The translations under genes and the position numbers were made by a program. 64,000 nucleotides of DNA from Chloranthus sessilifolius (taxonomy: Eukaryota > Streptophyta > Magnoliopsida > Chloranthales > Chloranthaceae), in contig CM037587.1 in assembly GCA_021018995.1 (NCBI GenBank), positions 59,742,104 through 59,806,103 on the forward strand, read 5' to 3'. Position 1 is the first letter of the stretch. The number at the start of each line of letters is the position of its first letter. The notes beneath the pieces were generated by a model. It saw only the letters and a program-made list of their open reading frames with translations. It did not search any database and was not told the origin of the DNA. Shown here piece after piece: positions 11,520-22,480 of this stretch.

Positions 11520-12120
11520 AATTCCAGGCCTAGGCCCAAGCCCAACAGACCCAAGCCCACTCATCTCAGGCCCAAAACAACACAAATCCATGGGCCCAAG
11601 CCCAAATATCTTTAGAACCATGGGCTCAAGCCCAAGCCCACCGAACCCATCAGACCCAGGCCCAAAATCCTCAAGGCCCATGGGCCCAAGCCCAAACCCA
11701 TCAGACTCAAGCCCAGGCCCAAATTCCTTAAGGCCAATGGGCCCAAGCCCATCAGACTCAGGTCCAGACCCAAAACCCTCAAGGCCCATGGATCCAGGCC
11801 CAAACCCACCAGACCCAGGCCCAAAACTCTCAAGGCCCATGAGCCCAAGCCAAAACCCACCAGACTCTGGCCCAGGCCCAAGCCCATCAGACCCAGGCCT
11901 AGTTCCAAGCCCCCAAGGGCCCTTGGGCCCAAACCTATCAAACCTAGGCCCAAGGTCCATCACCCCACACTCAATACCAACATGGCCCATCAGGCCAAAC
12001 CCAACAGGGCCCATTGGCCTAAAATCATGCCAACACCCACACCCAGGCCCAAGGCCCATCAACCCAAGCCTTCCAAAACCATCAAGCCCAATTCCATCAA
12101 ACCCAAGGCCCGTCCACCAA
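11520..12120 (+). repeat. Degenerate CCCAAGCCCA repeats encoding a Gln/Ala-rich gag domain
   Basis: The phrase GGCCCAAGCCCA and variants recur dozens of times. In the gag frame they read QAQAHQTQAQNPQGPWAQ-like units. The opposite strand gives long Gly/Leu-rich frames that are shadows of this repeat. Confidence 0.85.
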
Positions 12121-12662
12121 TACTCATCAAGGCCCGTTCACGAACCCCTTACCCCTTCACCAGTATCCTTCATTCACCTATACCCCTTATGCCCCCATCC
12201 CGCCTCCAACGGAAAATCCAATCCACTCCATTCCTCAAAACCACGCCTATAGCATCCCGCCACATCAACCACACCCCCATCACTCCCAGAATGTGCACCC
12301 AGCTCAGCACATCATTCATCCACAATCCACTCATCCATTCACTCCTTCCCATCCCCTACAAGCCTTGTGGTCCCACCAGGTCATCCAACCCATCACCCCC
12401 CAGGTCTAAATAGCGGACCTAGCCCCTCACCAGTACAATGACCAACAGTATGAGGAGGACAAGATCCGCAATAGTGGAGGAGCTGCCAGCTTCGGCCCCT
12501 CCATCGTCACACCCAGGGCCAAACAAAATTAGGGAGAGCGGTCCAACTCTGACCTCAAAAGAATGAGCGGTGAAAGAACAGATAGATGAGAATCTGATGG
12601 TAGCGAAGATGGGAGGGCTAGAACTGCATTCGACAAACTTTTCTGACATATGTCTGTTCTCG

Positions 12663-12667
12663 GATGT
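12663..12667. other. Target site duplication GATGT (left)
   Basis: GATGT here and at 23216-23220 bracket the chromovirus 12668-23215. Joining the two flanks restores continuity with E2 gag around 44275-44300. Confidence 0.93.
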
Positions 12668-13107
12668 TGTGACGACTCGACTTTTCCAATCCCTAAGGTA
12701 TAGGAAAGGCCGGTTCATCAACTTATTGATTTCTCAATAAGCCGTAACAAACAGAAGCCGGCAACATAACAAAGGTCTAAAGAACAGAGGCATCATATCA
12801 TAATTCAAAAAGAACCAAAAGACTACAGATAGCAAAAGAATATATCACTGTGAGGAACCAAAAGGAACCACCGGTGATGGCCAATCCAATCACCTAAAAT
12901 AGAGGTTCACGATAATGGTTCCTCTAGTGATATCAAAAGGACAAAATAATAACCTAGGGCTCAATATTCCAAAATTAATATCCAGACAAAATACCAAAAA
13001 AAATAAGGATCCAAAGATCAGGGGAAGAACTCGTCCCCTGGTATATCCAAATCCTCCTACGAATATAATCGAGTCCTCGGATCCTCGACCCAATGTCGGC
13101 CTCAAAG

Positions 13108-13156
13108 ACTGTGACGTATAGTCGAGGTGAGCTAAGTACCAAGCTCAATAGAAGAA
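13108..13156 (-). promoter_or_regulatory. Conserved LTR block with ACGTCA and stem-loop
   Basis: CTGTGACGTATAGTCGAGG, then GAGCT...AGCTC. The same block is at 8437, 21421 and 61107. This copy has lost one or two G residues. Confidence 0.55.
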
Positions 13157-14014
13157 GCGGATCTATTTGCAGTTTATTATAAGTACTGGTTTTAAAAAGA
13201 CGGAATCGGATCAGATATGATTTTTCAAAAGATGCTTTCAAATTTAAATCTCCAGTTCTAATCCTGAGTCAAAACTGATAGTAAGTTCAAAGTGTTCAAA
13301 AATGTTCTGATTTAGCATGCTTCTTGTCTTAAATTTATAACTTAATTATATCTCTCAAATTTCCTATAGCGTGAGAGCGGACTAAGTGACCGATGGGAAG
13401 ACCCTCACCATAACCATGGTTCATCATGAACCCATTTCGAAAAATGCAACAAGCCCCTGCGCTATGAGGGAAACTTGTGCCAAAGTTTTTACCGTCAACA
13501 CGGTTGGTAGAATCTAGGGCATCGTACTTATGAACCCTAAATCAAATGCAAATGCTAATACATATCAAAGCTTATTAATTATAACATATACTGAATTGTC
13601 AAAGTTCTGATTCGAAATTCTGATTCGAAAATTAACTGAGATTCTGATTCAAAAAGGTTTAGCTGAGGTTCTGATTCACAAAGATTCTTATTTCTAACAA
13701 TGTTTACAATTTTCTGATGTTGTCGTATATTCACGCTTTGTTTATACTATGTGCACAGATTATCATCAACTTAACGCATTTCAAGTAATTTATCTATCAT
13801 AGTTTGTGCTTATAACTTATGCAAATGAAGATTAGGGTTCCCCTACCTTAACCAAGCGGTTTCAAAAGCATGCAAAAACGGTCCTCTCCAAGGACTTCCG
13901 ACAGACAAAACCTACATATATTAACACCCTTAGTGTTAATATAAAGCTACAAAATTTAACCCGAAAGCTTGCAAGAAGAAAAATCCAACAAATTTTCGAA
14001 CCCAAAAATCAGGG

Positions 14015-14135
14015 CAGAATTCGATCATCGATTTCCAATTCGATGGTCGAATTTGAAATTCGATGGTCGAATCCAAAATCGACCATCGAATTTCCAAATT
14101 CTGCATCAGGCCTAAATTCTGCAATTCGACGATTG
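14015..14135 (-). repeat. TCGATGGTCGA motif array (3' LTR)
   Basis: TTCGATGGTCGAATT and its reverse complement AATTCGACCATCGAA alternate several times. Same array as 22320-22480 in the other LTR and related to 16985-17170. Confidence 0.85.
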
Positions 14136-14882
14136 AATTTCACGTGATACGTGGTCATGCAATTTGACATGCCCGGATCTTTTTCCAATCCTTTTCACAG
14201 CTAAACCATCTTCTTTATTGAACATATATTTTTAATTCTAACAATTCTCAACAGATTTTCATACAGAGGTTTTCAATACATACCTCTTTTTGGCTTTAAA
14301 CGGTAGATCCCTTCGTACCGATTCATGCACCGGAACCAGTTTCTAAACTCATAGGTTTAATGGCATCAGTTCTGTCCATTATAACCCTTCTTCCATGGCA
14401 CAGATCTGTAGACACAGGGATGTCCTCTCCTCTAACCTTCTCTTTTAATAGCTCAAACTGATCCAAAGATCATCACCAATCTAATCAATGGTCAAGATGG
14501 AAAGAGGAGCTCTCTTTCTTCCTAGATCTGGAAATCAAATGGGACCTTGAATGGTTAGGTCCTTAGAGCTTTTCCAACGAGAGAGAAAACAAAGCTTCTC
14601 TTGCACTCTCTCTTATAACCAAGTTAAGTAACCACAAATATCTAGATATTTACAATTGTAACTTATCTACTTAAGTTGGAATTTATTCCTTGCTAACCAC
14701 TAACACATCTTTATTGTGTATGCCATTGTGTACATGACTTGTACACCTTTCTAGGCTAATTCCTCTGGCCATTAGTCTTATCATAGCCCTGGTTCATCAA
14801 AAACCAAAATTATTCCACAATATTTTTTGACACGCTTACTGAGGTAAACGAAAAAATATGTCAAAATATTAGGGATATTACA

Positions 14883-14896
14883 TTCACCCCTCCTTA
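14883..14896 (-). other. Polypurine tract of the chromovirus
   Basis: On the minus strand TAAGGAGGGGTGAA abuts the LTR start TGTAATATCCC. It marks the plus-strand primer site in reverse transcription. Confidence 0.85.
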
Positions 14897-14898
14897 GG

Positions 14899-14918
14899 AA
14901 TTTTCGTCCGCGAAAATT
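14899..14918 (-). other. Hairpin next to the polypurine tract
   Basis: AATTTTCG-TCCG-CGAAAATT is a perfect 8-bp stem with a 4-base loop. An equivalent hairpin stands at 63126-63144 beside another chromovirus tract. Confidence 0.75.
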
Positions 14919-15437
14919 GGATGCAAAACAGGGCACATGGGCCACCGTGTTTCGATCCCACAGGGCACGCAAGCCAAGGGATGGGATCCGTAGTAACATG
15001 GATGTACTGCATGTGGCATCGAAGGCCATAGTGGATTGCATCCGTACATGGATGCCCATTATTCTAAGTGTCACGTGTCGGAGACCGATGCACGCGACGA
15101 TGAAGCCATAACGAGATCAAAATTTATCAAAACCAACATGTAGAATCAGAGTGACAGAAGCAAACCCACACAAGTATCTAAAAGAAACAGTTACCAAAAT
15201 ATAAGCAAAAGCAAACTCATGCTGAATGATCCATATATACAAACAAGGCTAAACCAGGTATCTAAAACCACGCAAAGACATAAAAATAAAGGATAACAAA
15301 GAAGGACCACTGTGTCCTAATAATCCATAGTGTAAGGTGATAAAAGAAGGACCACTGTGTCCTAATAATCCCAGCTGTAAAATAAGTACAGACCGATAGC
15401 ATCAAAAGTAAATGAGTAACCCTCTCTCACAAATATA
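14919..15437 (-). other. 3' untranslated region of the chromovirus
   Basis: No coding frame supported. A GAAGGACCACTGTGTCCTAATAATCC block occurs twice, near 15302 and 15345 (about 43 bases apart). Confidence 0.7.
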
Positions 15438-16716
15438 CTAAAAATCCCCAGCCGCAGATGGGTCCGCCTGATCTGCAACACCATCGCCACAAAGATCATC
15501 AAGACCGTATCGGCCGTGGGTCAAGGAGGCATACTAGTACCAATACCGATGTCGAAGGGCGAGATCTCAAGCTCGGATCTTAGCCATATCGATGTGTAGT
15601 CATCGGAAATGCATGTCGCATGAGGTAAGAGAGCGCCGCTGGAAATCTAGCTCTGACGATCGAGCTAGTATGGTGTGTGAGCTCGTGATCCGTGGCTCAG
15701 GGCGGTCACCTGCCTAGCAAACTCTGTTAATGTGAGGCCATCACCCGACGGGGGCTGGGTAGGGGCAGGAGTAGCAGGGGCTGCACGAGTAGGGTCCTCA
15801 TCGTCCTCGCTATCGGTCCTCCCAGTGCCGCAAGATCCTTAGGAGCCTTTACCAATCGACCATAATGCTTTGACCCCAATTGACCGTGGTGTATAGTTTC
15901 ACCTGGTGGATTTGGGCTCAGAGAAGAAGGTCATAAGGTGGCCTGCCGATAATTCTCAATCATGATGTAAATCACACGTGCATAGGGCATATTTTTCATG
16001 GGCTTCTTTCTATGTTCTCCCATTTTTCGCGGCTTTAGGATCCCCTTGAAAAGAATGTCCTGCAATCAACCATCTTTCCTTATAGGCCGCAAATAAAATT
16101 TGTTGAAGGCTCCGATTGGTGACCAAAAGGATACAAGGTGGTCTTGAAAATTTTATCTAAAATCCACATGGTCTCCCAGATCCGGACTGTGGACTATAGA
16201 TTTATCGGATCCATGACGGCCTCAAGGCCATTTGTGTAGTGACGCCCTCAAACGAGCCGGTTTTGGGAAAGGGGACCTAAACCCACGATCGGGAGTGATT
16301 TAACGGAGCACGCAATGCCACGGCCATATCCTCTAGGTCAAATGTGTAATCCCGACCATCAATTTCCGTGTAAATTCTTTTACCGTCTTCGCGGCTCATG
16401 TGCTGATAAAATAAGCGCACGAGTCGCGGGTAGAAGTGGTCGCTAAAGGAAGTACATAACGAGGTCAATTTGTCTTTTTCCAAATACTCTCCATTTATTG
16501 CGTGTCGCTTGTTGATCAAACAACTGGGTGGAAGACGTAATCGTAGCGAAGCCTTTATGCTCCGTAAATCTCGTGGTTGTTCGGGCAAAAGGGGAACAGG
16601 TAATGTGGAGCCAATTTGAGTGTCCCACGGCATTTGGATCTAGAAGTGGACGCAGCGCGAGTGGCTGGTCGTTTGGAGGTAGGGTTTCGAATGGGTGTCT
16701 GTTTCTTAGGCCCCAT
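15438..16716 (-). pseudogene. Accessory ORF with putative plant transposon protein-type domain
   Basis: Read on the minus strand from ATG 16716, the product starts basic (MGPKKQTPIRNPTSKRPATR), then shifts frame into a segment at 16277-16633 with HFYPRLVRLFYQHM and YTFDLEDMAVALRAP. These match, in order and spacing, IYPRIVRLWYQNM and LTITYEDIGNALGIP of the Athila-like accessory ORF at 32119, so the same domain family (in Pfam terms, putative plant transposon protein) is likely. An acidic, Pro/Ala-rich tail near 15800 (DSEDDEDPTRAAPAT) and an AAGDF end at 15438 follow. At least three frameshifts and several stops make it a pseudogene. It lies 3' of pol, in the pol orientation, before the polypurine tract. 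Function unknown. Confidence 0.6.
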
Positions 16717-16984
16717 CACAAGAAATCAACAGAAATGCTACCAAAAACCACAGAACAGAAGCAAAAATCCAAGAAATTAGAGGTGTGGGAGGGATTTACC
16801 TTGTGGAATGCCCCAAATCGGGTTTGGAAGGTATAAATTCGAATCCCCTTGACAATGTAGTGCATTCCCCCTTGGATTTGCAGCCCAAAATACACAGAGA
16901 AGTCCCAAATCGCCAAATCGCTCCAAACCCTAGCTCAAAAACCCTCCAAAAGATAAAACCCGAAATGACAACAGAGGGTTTGAA

Positions 16985-17170
16985 CCCTCACTTAAGTCGA
17001 GAAATTCGACCATCGAATTCCAAATCGATGGTCGATTTTGCAATTCGATGGTCGATTTGAAAATCGACTATCGATTTCGCCAGACAGCCCTCTGTCCTGT
17101 TTTGGGCTTTAATTTGTTTATAAGCTTATAATTTTTCGATGGTCGATTATCAAAATCGACAGTCGAATTT
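16985..17170 (-). repeat. TCGATGGTCGA motif array upstream of the accessory ORF
   Basis: AATTCGATGGTCGATTT, AAAATCGACTATCGATTT and similar phrases recur at least six times. The same motif fills part of this element's LTRs. In the accessory ORF direction the array lies about 270 bases before the ATG at 16716. Confidence 0.85.
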
Positions 17171-17761
17171 TCTGGCAACAAAATTTGCTTAAAATTTTGC
17201 AAATTTTTGGAATCTAGACCTTACCATTAGATCTAATTTGACCGTTATCGAAGCCTTTTCCATCCGCTTTACATGTTGGACTCCGACCCGAATTATCGCT
17301 GCCGTAAAGGCACAAAATTATAAAATAGGTGTAACTTTTAGCGAATTACTCACATTTTTAATTGAAAAAAGAGTAGTCCGTATTCGGTCGGGCTCGCAAA
17401 ATTTATCAAGGTTTCCACAGCAGTACGTAATTAATTTGCGGTCAAATGTGGACAAAAATAGGTTTAAGCATTGGATCATGGTAACCCCTTTTGTCAAAAT
17501 TAATCATTTAATTTGTTCGTTGCCAGTCGTGTTTTAAAATATATGAGGTCTTCAAGGACTTTCCAAAATTTTTGAAATTCCTAACCTTTCAATCACCAAT
17601 ATTGATCACGAAAGCAATATCTAGTCCAGTTTGCTTATGAAATAAGGAGCATACTTACTGTTTATTGGCCCGCCAAAATTTCTCGGCAAAATATATTTAT
17701 ATAATCAATAATTACATAAAATCGCAAGCATCTTACAGTCAACATATAAAAGCTCATAAAT
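17171..17761 (-). other. Non-coding spacer between pol and the accessory region
   Basis: AT-rich, no protein motif recognised on either strand; open frames are short and unrelated to transposon proteins. Confidence 0.6.
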
Positions 17762-19334
17762 TTACACGAAAAGGCTTGGAAACTGGTCTCGGATCGCAGC
17801 TTCACGCTCCCAAGTGGCTTCCTCTGGTGTATGATTCCGCCATTGCACGAGAACCAAAGGAATGCTTTTAGTGCGTAGGATCTGCTCCTTGCGATCCAAA
17901 ATACGAATCGGGTCCTCGACCACCTTCAAACCATCCTGAAGTTCGATGGGTTGGAAATCAAGTACATGAGTCGGGTCACGGATGTATCGTCGCAGCATTG
18001 ACACATGAAAGACATCGTGCATGCTAGATAATTGCGGCGGTAACGCCACACGATATGCAACCTCTCCGACTCGGCCTAGTATCTCAAAAGGCCCAACGTA
18101 CCGAGGACTCCGCCTCGCTTTCCCGAATCAAGATAACGCCTTGGTAGGCTAAATCCGAACGAAAACATTCTCGCCACAAAGGAATCGAGTATTATTGCTA
18201 TTTTCAAATGGAATTTGTACCAAGAAAATATACTCATTGACATGATAAATCTACCTGAAAGTCCACGTGTCTCCGTTTGAGATCGGCGTAGCTCTTCTGA
18301 CGACTCTGAGCTACTCGTAGTCGCTCGCGTATCAACCGAACTGTCTCGGTAGTGCGCTCAACTATCTCAGGTCCAATAATGAGCTTCTCACCCACTTCTT
18401 CCCAGTTCAACGGTGATCGGCACCGTCGTCCATATAACGCCTCGAATGGAGCCATACCAATACTAGCCTGAAGCTATTGTTGTAGGCGAACTCAATCGAG
18501 GCAAGTGTTGGTCCCATGACCCGTGAAAATCCAAAGATACATGCTCTCAACATGTCCTCAATGATCCGGTTCACGCTTTCGTCCGCCATCCGTCTGGGTG
18601 AAACGCCGAACTAAAATCAAGACGAGAACCCATGCCTTCTCGAAATCTTTGCCAAAATGTGAAGTAAACACGGGTCTCGATCAGACACAATCGGCGGTAT
18701 CCCATGCGTCTAACAATCTCCTTGTGTATAACTCGCAAGTTCATCGGGTCAGATAGGTGGTATTGTATGGCAAGAAATGAGCAGACTTGGTTAGTCGATC
18801 TACAATAACCCAGATGGCATTGTTCTTCCTCAGTGTCTTCGGCAACCCGAGTATGAAATCCATCGAAATGGCTTCCCATTTCCACTCAGGCACAGGTAAA
18901 GGCTGCAATAGGCCTGCAGGATTCTGATGATCAACCTTAACCTGTTGACAAACCAAGCACCGCGATACGTACTCAGCGACGTCGCGTTTCAAACCTCGCC
19001 ACCAGAAACTCTTCATCAAGTCCTGATACATCTTGGTGCTACCAGGATGTATGGCATACATGGATTTGTGAGCCTCTTCTAGAATGGTGTCCCGAAGCTC
19101 GATACTCGACGGTACGCATACCCGGTCGTGAAATAGCAAGGTCCCATCTGCTCGAATGGAGAAATCCTTCTTACTGCCATTCTCGACATCTCGTCTGATT
19201 GCCATCAGCTCATCATCGGTCATCTGAAGCTTTCGAATGTTCTCGAAGAGCGTAGGACGTAATACAAGCGTAGCCATCAATGCCCCCGAGCCTTTTACAT
19301 CAAACCTTGAGCTGCCCAAAGCCATATCCTCCAA
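17762..19334 (-). pseudogene. pol: Integrase with C-terminal chromodomain (chromovirus)
   Basis: The minus strand encodes, across several frames, the zinc-binding part (HPGSTKMYQDLMKSFWWR then CLVCQQVK), the start of the catalytic core (WEAISMDFILGLPKT and VDRLTKSAHFLP), the later FEALYGRRCRSPLNWEEVG segment, and the end ALPPQLSSMHDVFHVSML. The last 60 codons (ILDRKEQILRTKSIPLVLVQWRN, HTPEEATWERE) are a typical chromodomain, which in chromoviruses steers integration to modified chromatin. Stops and frameshifts near 18570-18750 and 18056-18234 break it. The last piece ends cleanly at 17762 with DQFPSLFV. Confidence 0.88.
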
Positions 19335-19340
19335 AAGCTT

Positions 19341-20071
19341 TCATCTTTGAATCCGGCTAACAAGATGTGACAACTGTGCTGAAGACCTCCTACTAAGTGC
19401 ATCAGCAACGACATTTGCCTTTCCCGGATGGTATTGAATCGAGCAATCGTAGTCCTTCAAGAACTCCATCCATCGTCGCTGTCGCATATTCAAGTCCTTT
19501 TGAGTGAAGAGGTACTTGAGACTCTTGTGATCGGTGAATATATCAAAGATTTCACCGTAGAGGTAATGTCGCCAGATCTTCAAGGCGAATATAACTGCTG
19601 CTAGCTCTAAGTCATGCGTCGGATAGTTTCTTTCATGGTCCTTCAACTGCCTAGAACCATATGCAATGACCCGCTCGTTTTGATTAAGCACACTTAATCC
19701 GCCATAGGAAGTATACGCAAAACCTCCGCCGGAAGGTATAGCAAGCATCTGTCAGAGTCAAGCGGCGCTTTAGCTCAAAGCTCGCTTACACGATCCGGCC
19801 CAAATAACTTAGCATTCTTTCTTGTGAGCTGTGTAAGTGGACCTGATATCTTCGAGAAACCCTCGACAAATCGCCGATAGTACCCTGCCAAACCAAGGAA
19901 ACTTCGGACCTCTGTAACTGTTGTAGGTTGTTCCCATGTCACCACAGAATCTATCTTTGTAGGATCCACTGAGATACCCGCTTCAGAGACTACGTGGCCT
20001 AAGAAACTAACCTGCTCAAGCCAAAACTCACACTTACTGAGTTTGGCATACAACTGATGGTCCCTGTCCAA
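19341..20071 (-). pseudogene. pol: Reverse transcriptase thumb and RNase H remnant (chromovirus)
   Basis: The piece 19775-20071 is the RT thumb/connection: [20 protein letters not shown], then [20 protein letters not shown]. The piece 19341-19748 is RNase [34 protein letters not shown] and [13 protein letters not shown]. The first RNase H aspartate region is scrambled (YTSYGGLS instead of a DAS-type motif). RT fingers and palm, including the catalytic YVDD region, are absent: gag sequence runs straight into the thumb near 20060-20070. Confidence 0.85.
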
Positions 20072-20876
20072 ACCTATTTTTATTACCCTGCTCTCGCCTC
20101 AAGTACTGTTTTTGAATATCTTCCTCAGCAATGAGGGCCTTGGACATCACGCCAGCATACGTCTCCATTTCCCACATCGACACCCTCTCTTGAATGTTCG
20201 GCCTCAAACCTCTCTGAAATTTCTGAGCTCTCATCACCAAGGGCCACATGTAGGTGCAAATCGAAAGTCTATCAAATTTCGCGCCATACTCACAGATCGA
20301 CATCTCATTCGCTTCAATTCAATAAATTGACCTCCCAATCGACACGTGACGATCCTTGAAAGTATCGATCGTTGAACGCTCCACAAACTCGCCCAAGTCC
20401 ATGGAGTGTTGGGGTAGTCCCGCTTCTCATCCCGAAACAGACTTCCACCACGGGCTAGCCTCACCCAAAAGTTTGAAAGATGCCCAACAGACTTTCTCAA
20501 TATCGCACATCAGAACACTTCAAATATCTTCTCGATCTCATCCACCATGCCTCGGCTTCCATAGGATCCGTCGCCTCGAGAATGTAGGAGGTCTCATCCT
20601 CCTAAACTCGCTAATCCTCCCGGCGATGTCTAGTCACAAGATCTCACCTCTATCAATGGCTGCAGTCTGTTGGGGCATGTTAGTAGCCAAGGCTGCCAAT
20701 ACCTCGCTACATTCCTCTGTCTTGCCTAGCGTTCCCAAAGGCTCAGATTAGGGCCAAGCAACCGCCTTCACCATAAGAGGTGCCTACGCCTCACCTATCC
20801 CATCAATGCGAAATGACGAGGTCCCTCTATACCTCGGCCTCGCCTAAACTGGTGGAGGCATGCTGATCTGTCATTG
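20066..20876 (-). pseudogene. gag: Gag of the chromovirus, C-terminus lost
   Basis: Read from about ATG 20876 on the minus strand. The N-terminal half is broken by stops but still gives a RMRPPTF-type phrase and AWWMRSRRYLK. The segment 20065-20303 ([48 protein letters not shown]) is the conserved end of the chromoviral gag capsid region. The CCHC zinc finger that should follow is gone with the internal deletion. The real start could be somewhat different because the frame is damaged. Confidence 0.75.
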
Positions 20877-20963
20877 TTAAACAAACAATAACAATTGATC
20901 AGTAATAAATTTTTTTGAAAATAATCTAACCCCTAGTCCTAAGACTATGAACCTAGAGCCTTT

Positions 20964-20975
20964 GCTCTGATACCA
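20964..20975 (-). other. Primer-binding site, tRNA-Met type
   Basis: On the minus strand TGGTATCAGAGC lies two bases after the 5' LTR. It is the standard complement to the 3' end of plant initiator tRNA-Met. Confidence 0.92.
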
Positions 20976-21420
20976 ACTGTGACGACCCGACTTTTCCAAT
21001 CCCTAAGGTATAGGAAAGGCCGGTTCATCAACTTATTGATTTCTCAATAAGCCGTAACAAACAGAAGCCGGCAACATAACAAAGGTCTAAAGAACAGAGG
21101 CATCATATCATAATTCAAAAAGAACCAAAAGACTACAGATAGCAAAAGAATATATCACTGTGAGGAACCAAAAGGAACCACCGGTGATGGCCAATCCAAT
21201 CACCTAAAATAGAGGTTCACGATAATGGTTCCTCTAGTGATATCAAAAGGACAAAATAATAACCTAGGGCTCAATATTCCAAAATTAATATCCAGACAAA
21301 ATACCAAAAAAAATAAGGATCCAAAGATCAGGGGAAGAACTCCTCCGCTGGTATATCCAAATCCTCCTCTGGAATATAATCGGAGTCCTCCGGATCCTCT
21401 GACCCAATGTCAGTCTCAGC

Positions 21421-21450
21421 ACCTGTGACGTATAGTCGAGGGTGAGCTAA
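21421..21450 (-). promoter_or_regulatory. Conserved LTR block with ACGTCA and stem-loop
   Basis: ACCTGTGACGTATAGTCGAG, then GTGAGCT-aacagcca-AGCTCA, a 6-bp stem with an 8-base loop. It lies about 440 bases from the LTR 3' end, as in the other chromovirus LTRs here. Confidence 0.6.
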
Positions 21451-22319
21451 CAGCCAAGCTCAATAGAAGAAGCCAGATCTATTTGCAGTTTATTATAAGT
21501 ACTGGTTTTAAAAAGACGGAATCGGATCAGATATGATTTTTCAAAAGATGCTTTCAAATTTAAATCTCCAGTTCTAATCCTGAGTCAAAACTGATAGTAA
21601 GTTCAAAGTGTTCAAAAATGTTCTGATTTAGCATGCTTCTTGTCTTAAATTTATAACTTAATTATATCTCTCAAATTTCCTATAGCATGAGAGCGGACTA
21701 AGTGACCGATGGGAAGACCCTACTGACCATCGTCGTTCATGAACCCATTTCGAAAAATGCAACAAGCCCCTGCGCTATGAGGGAAACTTGTGCCAAAGTT
21801 TTTACCGTCAACACGGTTGGTAGAATCTAGGGCATCGTACGTATGAACCCTAAATCAAATGCAAATGCTAATACATATCAAAGCTTATTAATTATAACAT
21901 ATACTGAATTGTCAAAGTTCTGATTCAAAATTCTGATTCGAAAATTAACTGAGATTCTGATTCAAAAAGGTTTAGCTGAGGTTCTGATTCACAAAGATTC
22001 TTATTTCTAACAATGTTTACAATTTTCTGATGTTGTCGTATATTCGCGCTTTGTTTATACTATGTGCACAGATTATCATCAACTTAACGCATTTCAAGTA
22101 ATTTATCTATCATAGTTTGTGCTTATAACTTATGCAAATGAAGATTAGGGTTCCCCTACCTTAACCAAGCGGTTTCAAAAGCATGCAAAAACGGTCCTCT
22201 CCAAGGACTTCCGACAGACAAAACCTACATATATTAACACCCTTAGTGTTAATATAAAGCTACAAAATTTAACCCGAAAGCTTGCAAGAAGAAAAATCCA
22301 ACAAATTTTCGAACCCAAA

Positions 22320-22480
22320 AATCAGGGCAGAATTCGATCATCGATTTCCAATTCGATGGTCGAATTTGAAATTCGATGGTCGAATCCAAAATCGACCATC
22401 GAATTTCCAAATTCTGCATCAGGCCTAAATTCTGCAATTCGACAGTCGATTTTCGAAATCGACAGTCGAATTTCCTGTAT
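22320..22480 (-). repeat. TCGATGGTCGA motif array (5' LTR)
   Basis: Alternating AATTCGATGGTCGAATT and GACAGTCGA/TCGACCATCGA phrases, eight or so sites in 160 bases. Confidence 0.88.

Larger units (their letters stand above)
10684..12667 (+). pseudogene. gag: Tat-like gag, N-terminal part (copy A)
   Basis: The frame from ATG 10684 opens with a basic stretch (CRNRTRKVYNPYPRHR), then a long Pro/Ser/His/Thr-rich region with repeated PSTSHMPSTS-like phrases. After about 11520 comes a Gln/Ala-rich repeat domain. The frame breaks first near 11350, and stops such as TAG at 11531-11533 interrupt the Gln-rich part. It aligns with the E2 gag from 42795. The retroviral gag core is not here: it resumes at 23216 on the far side of the chromovirus inserted at 12668. 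Gag forms the virus-like particle in which reverse transcription occurs; this copy cannot. Confidence 0.8.
12668..14882 (-). repeat. 3' LTR of the chromovirus
   Basis: 2215 bp, minus-strand ends TGTAATATCCC...GTCACA. It is nearly identical to 20978-23215 over most of its length, but differences are clustered in a few patches (around 13028-13110, 13396-13435 and 14110-14150) where one copy seems scrambled. A TTATAAGAG on the minus strand near 14611-14620 is a possible TATA box. Confidence 0.93.

Noticed and set aside
11490-12062. Long Gly/Leu-rich minus-strand frames
   Set aside because: They are the reverse reading of the CCCAAGCCCA repeat in Tat gag; no domain, and the plus-strand gag frame explains them.
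16443-16628. Separate 61-codon minus-strand gene
   Set aside because: It is another frame of the damaged accessory ORF 15438-16716.
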